Below are positions 10,476-22,376 of a stretch of DNA of 64,000 nucleotides, one piece after another; within the stretch, counting starts at the first letter, position 1; each line of letters starts with the position of its first letter. The position numbers were made by a program, and so were the translations under genes. The stretch comes from Parietaria judaica. Lineage: Eukaryota; Streptophyta; Magnoliopsida; Rosales; Urticaceae. Under the pieces are notes generated by a model. It did no database searches, was not told the origin of the DNA, and saw nothing but the letters and a program-made list of their open reading frames with translations. The stretch lies in assembly GCA_954871525.1 (NCBI GenBank), contig OX940868.1:20393056-20457055 (forward strand), read 5' to 3'.

Positions 10476-11322
10476 TGTTGTTCTAAGGTGACCTTCACCA
10501 GCCACGTCATCACTCCGAATGGGAAGATTGAGAATATTCTTCCCAGAACTGAAACACGAGCCAAAATCAGAAGAGAAGAAGGGTACACTACACAGAAGGC
10601 GAACCTAGCTCCTAAGCTAAGGTTCAGACTCGCAAAAGGGTATAAGTACCAAAGGTTCCTGCATGCAAGCCCTATCTAAGGTTTCTACAAGAATATCGCA
10701 ACCCAAAAACGCTTCAAGAAGTGCGTTACTCCTAGATCTAGCCCTAACAGATCTAGGGTTTCTCAGAAACCAAAACAGAAAGGGAAAAGGAGAGCAGAGA
10801 GAGCTTACCAGGTCATCGGAGTTATCAGTGGGCTCAGGCGAAGGCTGAGGGGCTGAAGGAGAGGCCAGAGAAGCTTGGTACTCCGCGAGGGCGATCTCCA
10901 TCATCTACTGCTCCATCCCGTTATGTGGCTTGGTGCGATAGTCGTGCTCTTCCTTCGCGCGTCTCATTTTGGAAGCACACTTGTGAAGAAGCGCCGTCTT
11001 GGTAGCGTCGCGGGTCCGGCGAGCCACCGGAGCGTCATCGGAAGACGGCGGAGACTTCATCGTCTGCAAACCCTAGCTCGGATTAGAGAGAGCGTGCGAG
11101 GTAGACAGAGAAAGATGAAGCGAGAGTGAGATGTAAAATGAAACCCTAATCGCAATAAAACTCGTGTGTTCAGCATTTATGTCGTTTGTGTTCAAAGCGA
11201 CATGTCATGTGTAACCTCGTGGTTGTGTCGTTTGCAAGATTGGTGTCGTTTGACTCAATCTGGTCATTTGGGCCATTTTCTTTGGGCCCAAGGTGAGTCT
11301 TGAGCTGGGCTAAAACCCAACA
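10476..11322 (+). repeat. Left LTR of the older copia element
   Basis: 847 bp, TG...CA ends, followed directly by the primer-binding site. TATAAGTA at 10641 is a possible TATA box. It carries the antisense exon described separately. Compared with the right LTR it has about 30 extra bases near 11180-11215 around a GTCGTTTGTG motif. Confidence 0.93.
10809..11060 (-). pseudogene. Antisense host-like first exon in left LTR, with stop
   Basis: Counterpart of the right-LTR exon at 15937-16188, read on the minus strand. ATG is at 11060-11058 and the splice donor GTAAGC follows 10809. Length is again 252 nt, but codon 52 is TAG (TGG in the other copy) and codon 46 encodes His instead of Gln. The damage arose after insertion, when the two LTRs began to diverge. 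Confidence 0.6.
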
Positions 11323-11323
11323 A

Positions 11324-11338
11324 GTGGTATCAGAGCCT
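11324..11338 (+). other. Primer-binding site (tRNA-Met type)
   Basis: TGGTATCAGAGCC follows the left LTR after two bases. This is the standard plant copia primer site, complementary to the 3' end of initiator tRNA-Met. Confidence 0.9.
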
Positions 11339-14300
11339 TGGATACCGAGGAAGGAGTGCAAGATTCCGGTGGAGCAGTTCAAGAATCCGGTGAGGAAGTC
11401 CAAGATTCCGGGGAACAGCCAAAATCTCCGATGAAGCAGAACAAAGACTCGGAGATAAGGGAAGAAGAGACTCAAGAAATGACCGGCGCAAAGTTTGACA
11501 TGGAGAAGTTTACGGGGAAGAACGACTTTGGTCTTTGGAAGATGAAGATGCGAGCCATGATGGTTCAACAAGGAGTTGAGGCTGCCTTGTTTGATGAGAA
11601 TGATCTCCCAACTTTCTCCTCAGCAGAAAAGAAGAAGGATGTCTTCTCCAGAGCACACAGTGCTTTAATTTTTGAGCCTTCATGATAGGGTTCTAAGGGA
11701 AATCTCACATGAGATGACAGCACGGGGAATCTGGGAAAAGCTAGAAGATCTATACTCAAAGAAAAGCTTGTCAAGCAGGCTGGTTCTGAAGAAATGGTTG
11801 TACTCATTCAAAATGCCTCACGGGAAAAGTTTTTAAGATCACTATGATGATTTCAAAAGAATCATCTTGGATCTTGAAAATTGTGGAGTAAAGATTGAGG
11901 AAGAAGACAAGGCTCTCTTGCTCCTAGGGTCTCTCCCGGATCAGTATGAGACTCTATATGACATCCTAATACTGGGGATGGAGACCTTGACCATCAGTCA
12001 AGTCACGGAAGCGATTTACTCAAAGCTAGATAAGAAGAAAGCTACAGCAAAGCCCGATCAAGGAGAAGGGCTAGTCACACGAAAGAGGCCTCAGTCAAGG
12101 TCAAAGTCCCGAGGAAAGGCTGGGCTGAAGTGCTTCAACTGCCACAAGGAAGGACACTTCAAAAGAGATTGCCCAGAGAAGAAAGTGTTCAAAGGATTTC
12201 AGAAGAGACAACACAACATGGATGACACAGCAAACGTGTCACACAGCCAAGGTGGCTATGACAGTGCTGAGGTCATGTGTGTCTCTGTACCTGAGAACAT
12301 GAGAGACGCATGGATACTAGATACCGGTGGATCATTCCACATGTGCCATGTCAAGGAATGGTTTGACACCTTACTAGACACACCAAATGAAGGAAATGTG
12401 GCAACATGCACCGAGGAGATCTGTCAAGTCCAAGGGAATGGATCACTCACCCTAAAGCTTGACGACGGCACCTACAGGAAGCTCGAGGATGTGAGGTATG
12501 TTCCCGGTCTCAAGAGAAATTTAATTTCACTTGGAGTATTGGAACAAGCAGGGTATCAATGGAATTCTATCCCGGGAGGACTTATAGTAACTAAGGGAGC
12601 AATGGTGTATATAAAAGCATACAGATACAACGGGATTTATTTTCTCAAAGGAAAAATAGTCCCACAACAAGCCTAAATGACAAGGCAAATCTCTGGCATC
12701 AAAGGCTCGGATATGTCAGTGAGAAGGGACTGAAAATTCTACACAGTAGAGGCCTATTTGGGAAGGACAGAGTCAACCACATGGACTTCTGTGAGCATTG
12801 TGTGTATGGCAAGCAACATAGAGTCTCCTTTGGGAAGGGCCAACACACGACAATGGCAGTTATAGACTATGTCCACTCGGACCTATGGGGCCCTTATAGA
12901 GTAAGCTCACATGGAGGAAATCGATATTTCATCTCCTTCATTGATGATTACTCTAGAAAGGTCTGGGTCTATTTAATCAAATCCAAAGATCAGGCCTTTA
13001 ACACCTTCAAGACATGGAAAACTCTTGTGGAAAATTAATGCAGTACCAAGTTGAAGAACTTAAGAACAGACAATGGATTGGAGTACTTGTCTGAGGAGTT
13101 CAACAACTACTGCAGAGAGCAAGGAATAAGAAGGCCAAGGACCGTGAGGTTAACCCCTCAACAAAATGGGCTGGCTGAAAGGATGAATAGAGCCCTTTTG
13201 GAAATAGTGAGATGTATGCTCTCTAAAGCAAAACTATCCATCAAGTTATGGGGAGAGGCAGTTTCCACTGCATTTGATAAATAGATTCCCTTCCCCGGCA
13301 ATCAATTTCAAAACCCCACAAGAACTATGGAAAGGCAGAGAGCAAGACTACTCACACTTGAGAGTTTTTGGGTGCATTGCTTACTTTCATGTAAATGAAG
13401 GCAAGCTGGCACCTCGAGCAAAGAAAGGGATTTTCCTTGGCTACCCAGATGGAGTCAAAGGCTACAGAATTTGGAATTTAGAAGCGGGAAAGTGTATCAT
13501 CAGCAGGGATGTCACTTTTCAAGAAGAAAGCTTCCTTGCCTCACAAGGCCCACATACATATCAAATTGATTCTCTTATACAAGAGGATAGTTTCAATCTG
13601 CAGGTGGAGACAGAAGGCACCGAGAGAGATAGCACGGAAGAAGGTGGGGCTGAGCGACAGGCAGTCAAAATGAGAAGAATCACAACCTAATACCGATGAG
13701 AGCTTTGAAGAAGATACTGCAGAGGTAGCAGAAGACCTTAATGGTGAAGAAGACTCAGACCTGCAGCAGTATAAGCTGACTAGGGACAGACCTAGGAGGC
13801 AAATCAAACCACCCAGCAGATTTTCTCATGCAGGAATGGTAGCTTATGCTCTCATGTCTGCAGCTGAAACAAACTTGGAAGAACCACAATCATTCAACGA
13901 GGCAAATCACTCCAAGGCTTCAGCAAAATGGAAGGAAGCAATGCAGGAAGAGATGGACTCTCTAACAAAGAATGGTACTTGGGTGCTAGAGCCAAGGCCC
14001 AAGAACTGCAAAGTGGTGGGGTGTAAATGGATCTACAAGATCAAAAGTGGGAGCTCGGAAGCTCAACCAGCACGGTACAAAGCAAGGCTAGTGGCAAAAG
14101 GATTCACTCAAATAGAAGGAATAGACTTCAATGAAGTCCTCTCTCCCGTGGTCAAACATACTTCAATATGAGTGTTATTATCCTTAGTTGCTCAGTTCAA
14201 TCTAGAACTTGAGCAAATGGATGTAAAAACAACATTCTTACATGGAGAGCTTGAGGAGAGAATTCTGATGAATCAGCCAGAAGGGTTCAAAGAGAAAGGA

Positions 14301-15551
14301 AAGGAAGATTGGGTATGCTGTTTGAAGAAGTCCCTATATGGACTTAAGTAGTCACCTAGGGAATGGTACAAAAGGTTTGACTCCTTTATGAAGAGTCACA
14401 GTTATCTTAGAAGCAAGCATGATAACTGTGTCTACTTCTCTAGGACTCAAACAGGTGGAAAGGTATACTTTCTCTTGTACGTAGATGATATGCTATTGAT
14501 CTCCAAGCGCAAGACAGAGATTGATAAGTTGAAGGCTAAGCTGAGTTCATAATTTGAAATGAAGGACCTAGGAAGGGCTGAGAAGATCATAGGCATGGTC
14601 ATTCAAACAGGAAGGAACTAAAATGAGCTCTCAATCTCTCAGGCAGACTACATGAAGAAAGTTGTAGGAAGGTTCAACATGAAAACCTCAAAGTACATAG
14701 CTCAACCACTAGCACCTCATTTCAGGTTGTCTAGTGAGCTGTGTCTTACAACAAACAAAGAAAGGAAACTGATGGCCAACATTCCATACACTAGTGCTGT
14801 GGGCAGCTTAATGTATGTAATGATCTGCACAAGACCTGATTTTTCTTATGCAGTAAGCCTTGTTAGCAGGTTTATGGCAAATCTGGGTGAAGAACATTGG
14901 AAAGCTGTCAAATGGATCCTAAGATACCTAGTAGGTACAACTGAGGTTGGATTAAACTACACAAGGGTTAAGGGAGAAGGGAGGACAGTCATTCAGGGCT
15001 ATGTGGACTCAGATTATGCCGGGGACTTGGATAGGAGAAGGTCCCTAACTGGTTACACCTTCAAGGTATTCAACAACCTTGTTAGCTGGAAGGCTTCTCT
15101 GCAACACACAGTAGCCCTATCTACAACAGAGGCAGAGTATGTTGCAATCACAGAAGCTGCAAAAGAAGGGATATGGCTGAAGGGACTCCTCACAGAACTA
15201 GGTTTCAGGCAAAAAAGTTTTGATCTGTACTGCGACAGTCAAAGTGCCATTCACCTATGCAAAAACCAGATGTATCATGAACGCACTAAGCACATTGACA
15301 TCAGACTACACTTTGTTAAAGATGTCGTCGAGTCAGATGTGCTTAATGTGATCAAGATAGCAACTGAGGAAAACCCAGCTGACATGATCACCAAAGTGAT
15401 CCCAGCATTCAAGCTTCAGCAGAGTCTCAATCAACTCGGAGTTGGACAAGCCAACTCAAAGGACAGATCTGCCAGGGAAGAAGAAGAGAAGAAAGAGGTG
15501 ACTCCTGTTATGAGTAAAGCTCAAAACAGGAAGTCAGGACCCCAATACTGA
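11338..15551 (+). pseudogene. Copia gag-pol, multiply disrupted
   Basis: Recognisable in order are: the gag domain (about 11480-11950); a CCHC zinc knuckle CFNCHKEGHFKRDC (12131-12172); the protease site LDTGGS (about 12310-12330); the integrase HHCC region and core with DYVHSDLWGP, DDYSRK and the NGLAERMNR block (about 12690-13250); reverse transcriptase with the YVDD box (14478-14489); and RNase H (about 15000-15400). At least ten lesions are visible. Frameshifts fall near 11685, 13275 and 13690, with further shifts implied by frame changes between 11867 and 12781. In-frame stops fall near 11833, 13036, 14169, 14348, 14550 and 14620. The element is dead without helper proteins. Confidence 0.93.
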
Positions 15552-15591
15552 ACAGAAGAGAATTCTGGAGTGAGTATGTGACTGGTAAAGT

Positions 15592-15604
15592 TCAAGGTGG
15601 AGAT
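15592..15604 (+). other. Polypurine tract
   Basis: The purine-rich AAGGTGGAGAT just before the right LTR is the expected plus-strand primer. Confidence 0.75.
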
Positions 15605-16421
15605 TGTTGTTCCACGGTGACCTTCACCAGCCACGTCATCAATCCGAATGGGAAGATTGAGAATATTCTTCCCAGACCTGAAACACGAGCCAAAATCAGA
15701 AGAGAAGAAGGGTACACTACACAGAAGGCGAACCTAGCTCCTAAGCTAAGGTTTAGACTCGCAAAAGGGTATAAGTACCAAAGGTTCCTGCATGCAAGCC
15801 CTATCTAAGGTTTCTACAAGAATATCGCAGCCCAAAAACGCTTCAAGAAGTGCGTTACTCCTAGATCTAGCCCTAACAGATCTAGGGTTTCTCAGAAACC
15901 AAAACAGAAAGGGAAAAGAGAGCCGAAAGAGCTTACCAGGTCATCGGAGTTATCAGTGGGCTCAGGCGAAGGCTGAGGGGCTGAAGGCGAGGCCAGAGAA
16001 GCTCGGTACTCCACGAGGGCGATCTCCATCATCCACTGCTCCATCCCGTTTTGTGGCTTGGTGCGATAGTCGTGCTCTTCCTTTGCGCGTCTCATCTTGG
16101 AAGCACACTTGTGAAGAAGCGTCGTCTTGGTAGCGACGCGGGTCCGGCGAGCCACCGGAGCGTCATCGGAAGACGGCGGAGACTTCATCGTCTGCAAACC
16201 CTAGCTCGGGTTAGAGAGAGAGCGTGCGAGGTAGAGAGAGAAAGAGGAAGCGAGAGTTAGATGTAAAATGAAACCTTAATCGCAATAAAACTCGTGTTTC
16301 AACATTTCTGTAACCTCGTGGTTGTGTCGTTTGCAAGATTGGTGTCGTTTGACTCAATCTGGTCACTTGGGCCATTTTCTTTGGGCCCAAGGTAAGTTTT
16401 GAGCTGGGCTAAAACCCAACA
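15605..16421 (+). repeat. Right LTR of the older copia element
   Basis: 817 bp, the same ends as the left LTR, followed by the ACTTA target duplication. It contains the intact version of the antisense exon. Confidence 0.93.
15937..16188 (-). other. Antisense host-like first exon carried in the LTR (open copy)
   Basis: On the minus strand the LTR reads like the start of a plant gene. There is a CT-rich leader (CTCTCGCTTCCTCTTTCTCT), then CTAGGGTTTGCAGACG, then an ATG, 84 open codons starting MKSPPSSDDAPVARRTR and ending PEPTDNSDDL, then the consensus donor GTAAGCTC and T-rich intron-like DNA. The encoded segment is basic in its first half (RRTRVATKTTLLHK, KMRRAKEEHDYRTK) and Pro/Ser-rich at the end. 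I do not recognise the protein. No second exon is present in the LTR. It looks like a captured 5' gene piece. Whether it is transcribed from the LTR is unknown. Confidence 0.6.
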
Positions 16422-16426
16422 ACTTA

Positions 16427-17541
16427 ACTAACTATAAAAACTCTTTAAGTGCTTAAAATTTAATAAGACATATAATATAGAAAATGAAAACGTACCATGG
16501 ATTTTATTTTTTATTTTTAAAGCACATCTCTTCAAATGATAAAGGTCAGAGATTATTATCAAAATCCAATTAAAATTAAACAAATAATGGCTACAAGTTT
16601 GCTGCACGACAGCACTGACAAAAGGCCACAATTTCATAATCGCAGAGGGCGTTTAGTTATGGTCTTCGAGAACAATTTTTTATTTTGGTTTTAAAGTCAT
16701 ATTAGATTCGCAGATCACGTTTGGTTACCAGTTGTTTATGTTTTATGAGATCAATCTTGCTGATTATTTAAATTTTAATAGAGAAAAACAAAAAACAACT
16801 TCAAGTTGTTTTCTGTCTTTGGTATTAAACTCAATCGTACAAAATAAAACTATAATAATATAGTATCTTTCTATAATAATATTATATTATTTATAATAAG
16901 ATATTAACTATGAAATTAACTCATATTATAAATTATTAAAACAATTTTTTTATATAATTATATATTTTAATGATATTATTATTATATTTACAAATATACT
17001 TAAATTTTGTATATTATTAAATACTAACTTAATTAGAATGATATAAACTCTTGAAACATAATATTTACTACTTTATATTACATTATTTAAACACGTAATT
17101 AGAGTCATGAAATATGAATTTTTTTTTGTATTATGACAAATATTTTTGTGGACATAATATTAATATATTATTTGCAAATAAAACATACTTTTTTTAGTAA
17201 CATAAACTATGATTTATTGTATTTTTTTAATTTAAATTTAACTACGGATTAATAAAAGACTAACTAAACAGTGTTTTAAAAATCAAACTCATAAATTTAT
17301 TTAGTAGACTAAATTCTCATTTCTAAAATTAAATTGCAAAATTAGTATCTTAAATCAGTTAACAAACGCTACTACCATAGTCTTTTGCTCCCGTGGAATT
17401 AGATAGATAGGGATGGAAGTCTCGAAGTGCGTGATTCACTGCTCCCATATATCTCATTATTTGCTATCGTTTAGAATTCTCATACAATAAACGACAATAA
17501 TATTAATGTCACTTATATCATACAATCGTTTATAAATTTGA
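16427..17541. other. Intergenic, AT-rich, possible old MITE
   Basis: No gene. GGGCGTTTAGTTA near 16647 and, reversed, GTAGCGTTTGTTAACTG near 17355-17371 could be weak ends of a TIR element, but no target duplication was found. The remainder is A/T-rich. Confidence 0.3.
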
Positions 17542-18011
17542 GGGTTAATGACCATAAAAATACTTCAAGTTTGGTCAAAGAATTTTTCGTGTATTTAAAA
17601 TTTAAAAGTGATGATAAAAATACCTAAAGTCGTATTTGGGGAGTTGATTACATCATTCTCGTAACGCTGTTAACTTATCTATCAACTCTAACTATGTGGA
17701 AAAATCTGTTTTGTTAAGTGTAATCATTAGGGGTTCAATTAGTTGTATTAAATAGTATAATTAGGGAGTTTAAGTCATTGTTTTGTCGTAAACGAGGTTG
17801 ATGTGGGCTCGTCCATATGGCAAAAATTGTTATATCAGCAAACCACGTTTTCTCACGTGACCATAATTAACATGTAAGTTAACGACGTTACGAGAATTGA
17901 GTTGTCAACTCTCTAAATGCAACTTTGGGTATTTTTGCCACTACTTTTAAACTTTAAAGTACACGAGGAGTTCTTTGACTAAAATTTGAGGATTTTCACT
18001 GTCATTAACCT
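17542..18011. mobile_element. MULE-like MITE, 470 bp
   Basis: Inverted repeats of about 140 bp. GGTTAATGAC starts both ends, and GTCAAAGAA, TTTAAAAGTRRTG, AAAAATACCYAAAG and TTCTCGTAACG all recur reversed at the other end. Flanks TAAATTTGA (17533-17541) and TAAATTTAA (18012-18020) match at 8 of 9 bases. No coding sequence. Confidence 0.8.
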
Positions 18012-18240
18012 TAAATTTAATATAAAATAGCGGCAAATATTCTAAAATTTAGATACAAATAGTAATTACGTACTTAAATTCTGAAATACACCAATTATGT
18101 AAAAGTGTCAACTTTATTTTTTCTTTATTTTGTGCCTATACACGTTGTGAATAAAATTAATTAGGTCTTTTTTGGACAATCATATTGTAGTTACAAAGAA
18201 CTTGATATAATATTATAATCTACAAGTGCATGCTTTCTAC

Positions 18241-18762
18241 TAGGGGTGCAAATAAAACCCGGAAATACGAGTTTTAAACCGCATCCGGACCGGAACCGTA
18301 TTAATATAGATTACATCGGAACCGGTTAATTAAAAAACCGCATCTGGATTAAACCGGTTCCGGGTACCGGGTTTAGAGAATAAAAAACCCGGAACCTGCA
18401 TAGTAGCTTACTAAAACCCAGTTATTAAATATATACATAAAGATATATGTTATGTTTATGATATAGTTTGATTTTTTAATTTTGGCTATAATTACTCCAA
18501 GTTTTTTTTTATATATAAAATTTAGGTTCTAATCCGTATTATAACCTGGAACCGGATTTTAGAACCGAAAACGGATAAAAATCCGGATCCGGGTTTTTAA
18601 ACCGGTTTTTATATACTAAAACCGAGTTTTAACCCGGATCCGGATTTCCGGGTTTTTATGTAAAAATATCCGGATCCGGGTTTCAATTAAAAAAATCCGG
18701 ATTCCGGTTCCGGGTAGCGGGTATGGCAAAAAATCCGGATACCCGGCCCGCTTGCACCCCTA
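18241..18762. mobile_element. hAT-type MITE, 522 bp, perfect 8-bp TSD
   Basis: Ends are TAGGGGTGCAA and, reversed, TAGGGGTGCAA: 11 bp perfect. The flanking 8-mers are both CTTTCTAC (18233-18240 and 18763-18770), exactly the hAT signature. The interior is rich in CCGGAACCGG and ATCCGGATCCGGGT runs that can pair with each other. A truncated relative lies at 46016-46260. Confidence 0.9.
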
Positions 18763-19046
18763 CTTTCTACACGATAATAGAATAAAGATAAAAAAAAGAT
18801 GACCCTGCTACATGTAACACAATTTGAATACTTCAACCACTACAAATAAGCTACTACAAATGAAATTTGAGTGCATTAATATAAATACATAATTGATATT
18901 TTTGCTGAAATTTAAGTACATTTACCGCTATTAACGATAAATTTAAATCAGACTTTAATTGAACCACAGACAACGTATTACGGACAGGATAAGCCAGTTT
19001 AGTATAACACGTGGCTATTGGCCGGGGTTAATTCCAATTCATATGC

Positions 19047-19086
19047 TGACGTCATATCACGTGCACCGCTTGATTTTGGCGCCAAA
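19047..19086. promoter_or_regulatory. Cluster of three palindromic plant cis-elements
   Basis: Within 40 bp are TGACGTCA (19047-19054, bZIP C-box), CACGTG (19058-19063, G-box) and TTTGGCGCCAAA (19075-19086, perfect E2F-type palindrome). A further CACGTG sits at about 19132. The nearest downstream gene is SPA, more than 2.5 kb away, so the target, if any, is unclear. Confidence 0.35.
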
Positions 19087-19196
19087 TAAGCTCTGCACAA
19101 AGGAGCTTCACATGATGCAGCTATGGAACCACGTGCCATTAACTTTTCCAAAAAACAATTGTTTCTCAATATAATATATTTAAATAATAAGAGATG

Positions 19197-19563
19197 TTTG
19201 CGGCATAAATTCTCTAATTTGTTGAAAAGTTATTAATATATATATATATATTTTTTTTATCGAGATAAGTACCCTTAGTCAATCGTTTGGACTCTAAGTT
19301 TTTGTCTATATTTTCATTACAGAAAAATGCGTATGTTAGTATGTTATCTTAACCAAAACAAGCTCTCGTACTTACTCACATGTTTTCTCGTCCACTTGTC
19401 ATCAAGTCACCAGATACATTTTTTTGTTAAGAAAATATTGACAAAGAACTTAAGTTTAAATGATTGACGAAGTAATAGTAGTTAATAGTTATCCTGATAA
19501 AAAAAAAAAAAACAAGAAATATATCGATAACTTTTCAATAAACAATGGAATTTATGCCGCAAA
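19197..19563. mobile_element. Small TIR element, ~367 bp
   Basis: Ends are TTTGCGGCATAAATTC and the reverse GAATTTATGCCGCAAA, 16 bp perfect. Pairing continues weakly through TTGAAAAGTTAT. No clear target duplication was seen and no coding sequence, so the superfamily is not assigned. Confidence 0.7.
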
Positions 19564-21700
19564 TATATAAAAATAACAAGGTATTTTGACTATTTTATAT
19601 TATTTACAATAATGCAATGTATATATTATTTATATTTAAATTGTAGATGCATCGTGCATCAAAGAGATGAATAAAAAATTAAGTTGTAATGTGAGCCTGA
19701 AAGCAGCGGCACCGCCAAATGTAAGAGATTTCTATTTTAAGAAAGAAATAAAAAAACATTATTTGATCTATATCTCTTATTATTACAGTTTTATAAATTT
19801 AGTTACTTTAAAGCGGTTGTGAACAAGAAAAAGTATCTCAATATTTAGACCATAACTTAGCCAACAAGTATATAAAAAGTAATTCAATGCAACATGTTAA
19901 TGTGTTGATTAAATATGATGCTTGATCGGATCATACACCTATATTTAAAAAAATGAGTAAGGAAAACCGGATTAATTTTTAAAATAAAAATTATAATTAT
20001 CATCGCATGTAAAAAAGTAATACAATAATCATGTAAGTTGATCACATTCGTAACAAATTAGTAAAATATACTCTTTGATATGTTAAAGAATCATACTACT
20101 ACGTACTCAACGTGCCCACATATTTATCTTAGATATTATGTAGTAAATATATGTGAAGTAAAAATCTTTAAACATATAAACTATTTATATCGAGTATTTA
20201 TTATTATGTTACGAGATTATATTTAAATAGTATTTGTTTGCGTTTTGAATTTATTTTATTTTTTTCTAAAAGAATTATAAATATGTTTTAAAAAATTGTC
20301 TGTTGCGTTTTATGTTTTATGAAAAGGAAATATAAAATTATAATTCGTTTGAGATTTTCAGCTAATCGAAAATATAACAAACGAACATTAACTTTACATC
20401 ATAAATTATTAATTTTAGTATAAATAACTTAACTATAAATATGCAAATATGTCTTCCTAACGGTTAGAAATTTCTTCCAAATTGAATACGTTGACTTTGT
20501 CTTATGCGGTAACAACATTTGTGCCGGCATCTCAAACGAACCCAATGGTCATTTGATCACTTCCTCATCGCTTGTCGAAGTCAATTCCACTTTGCCTTTT
20601 TCTTGCTTGTAAGCTATTCCCAACTTATATCTTATTTTCATTTTGACTCTCGCCCATTGATTCTTATCCAACACAAATCCTTTCAATCCCGTTCCACATT
20701 CTTCGTGATACAAATCAATGAAATATTCTTAAGCGACATCATGCCAATATGTGCTATCTTTAGTTATTCTTAGTCTAAAAGTAAATCGATTTCTATCAAA
20801 TCTATACTTACCCATTTTTTTTAAAGGTAGACATATGTAAAATTAAAATTATCTTTTTAAGAAATCTATACTTAACTATTTGATAAATGCATAAACACGT
20901 ATTTAAAGACTTGACTTAATCAAACACCAAATGAATTCCGACTCAACCAAACACTACCATATACATTCCGACTCAACCACCAACACCACCAAACGGAGCG
21001 AAATAGACAAAGAAAATCCAGCAAAATAGAACAAAACTAGTTGACATGTTACTCACCGGAAAAGGCAACAAGAAAGCGATGAAGAACACAAAACGAGCGT
21101 CGTTGCAAGCGGGTGATGAAGAACAAAAAAGAGATCGATGAGAATGTTAAAAAAAAAAAAGAGGAAGCGAATATGAGTTAACCGAAGGAAATAGGAGACT
21201 AATTGATCTCTAAATTAAATCCATCAACAATTGATTACTCTGTTGATAACAACAAACAATTTATCGGCTGAAACGAGAAACAAATTATTGCGTATGATTA
21301 AGAGAAAGAGATTATCGCAAAATACAAATTAAGTAGCTTCAGCGAAAAACAAAATGATAAATCAAAACTTCATCACGAAAACAAAATTTGAGAAGAATTA
21401 AAGAGCAGTAGAGATGACGTCATCCATCGGAGAATTAACTTTCCTTTTTTAGAATATTGATATTTTATTATATAGTCAATTAATTAATTGATCACATTAT
21501 TACAATTCCTGTCGGAAAAAATCAATAATTAATAATAAAAAACATTATCGATAAAATAATCATTTTAGGCGCAAAAAATAAATAATAAATAAAAATTATC
21601 TGGAATTTCTGAAGGCTGTGAGTGTGGCAGTGTAAGGTTAGGCATAAAAGATATTGTTTTATTTTATTATTATTTATTATTATTATTTCCATTTTTCTGC
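19564..21700. other. Intergenic upstream of the SPA gene
   Basis: AT-rich. GTTTGCGTTTTG near 20236 and the reversed CAAACGAAC near 20380 may be an old MITE. ORFs here carry no recognisable domain. The SPA promoter should lie in the last part, just before the CT-rich leader at about 21712. No clear TATA box can be chosen. Confidence 0.4.
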
Positions 21701-21863
21701 TAAATAGCACACTTCTCTCTCCAGCTTTCTCCCCTTCTTCTTCGTCGTCTTCAAAGCTTCTCTGTGAGTTCGGATTGTGGCGATTCTAGGGTTCTTGCGC
21801 TGATTTCGCTTCTCAACCGGTGAGATTTCGATTCCAGAGGCTTTCGTGAGGCGATTCGAATAG

Positions 21864-22376
21864 GTATGTGATTTGATTGAGCTGTATTTCGGTATCCTCG
21901 AGCTCTGAGCTTGTTTGATTGCTTCTGTTTGGCTGAGGAGAGAGTGAAATGGCGGTACTGATGATTAGGATTAGGCCTAGGGTTTATGAGGTCATTGTGG
22001 TGTGGATTCACTGAGTGAAGTAAGTCATTTGGGTGAGAATGAGATATGTGGTTTTCTTTTTCCTTCCATTTCCATGGCGGCTCAACCGACGATTAGGATT
22101 CTTTACGAGGTTAGTGTGTTGGATTCAGTGAGTGAGTAAGTCGGTTGAATGAGAATGAGATATGTGATTTTGCTGTTCTTTCCATTTCCATGGCGGCTCA
22201 GTCGGTTATGTGATTTCTTGCATATGATTGTCTTTCTGGAATTCGATAGCTTGGGGTATAACTCAAGATGTCAGGTCCTGATTAACTTATATATATGTAT
22301 ATATATGTATTGAAATATCTAAGTACAGTATATGGTTTATATTGATAGTAGTTTATATTTCCCTTTCTGTTTCCAG
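21864..22376 (+). other. Leader intron of the SPA gene
   Basis: A CT-rich leader (about 21712-21863) ends AATAG before GTATGTG, and a T-rich CTGTTTCCAG precedes 22377. An intron in the 5' untranslated region is inferred from these consensus sites. Inside it, the phrase CATTTCCATGGCGGCTCA occurs twice (near 22065 and 22185), part of a ~115-bp imperfect direct repeat. Confidence 0.6.

Larger units (their letters stand above)
10476..16421 (+). mobile_element. Ty1/copia retrotransposon, complete structure, decayed coding region
   Basis: Two LTRs (10476-11322 and 15605-16421) start TGTTGTTC and end CCCAACA. The element is flanked by the 5-bp duplication ACTTA (10471-10475 and 16422-16426). A tRNA-Met-type primer site follows the left LTR and a purine tract precedes the right one. 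The interior order is gag, protease, integrase, reverse transcriptase, RNase H, the copia order. The LTRs differ at roughly 25 of about 810 aligned positions by eye (near 3%), plus a ~30-bp length difference, so this is an insertion of moderate age. It can no longer encode its own proteins. Confidence 0.95.

Noticed and set aside
10617..10904. Minus-strand ORF of 95 codons in the left LTR and its fellows on the plus strand
   Set aside because: The downstream part is intron-like DNA after the GTAAGC donor. Only the 84-codon exon before the donor looks gene-like, and that is reported instead. The plus-strand ORFs here are shadows.
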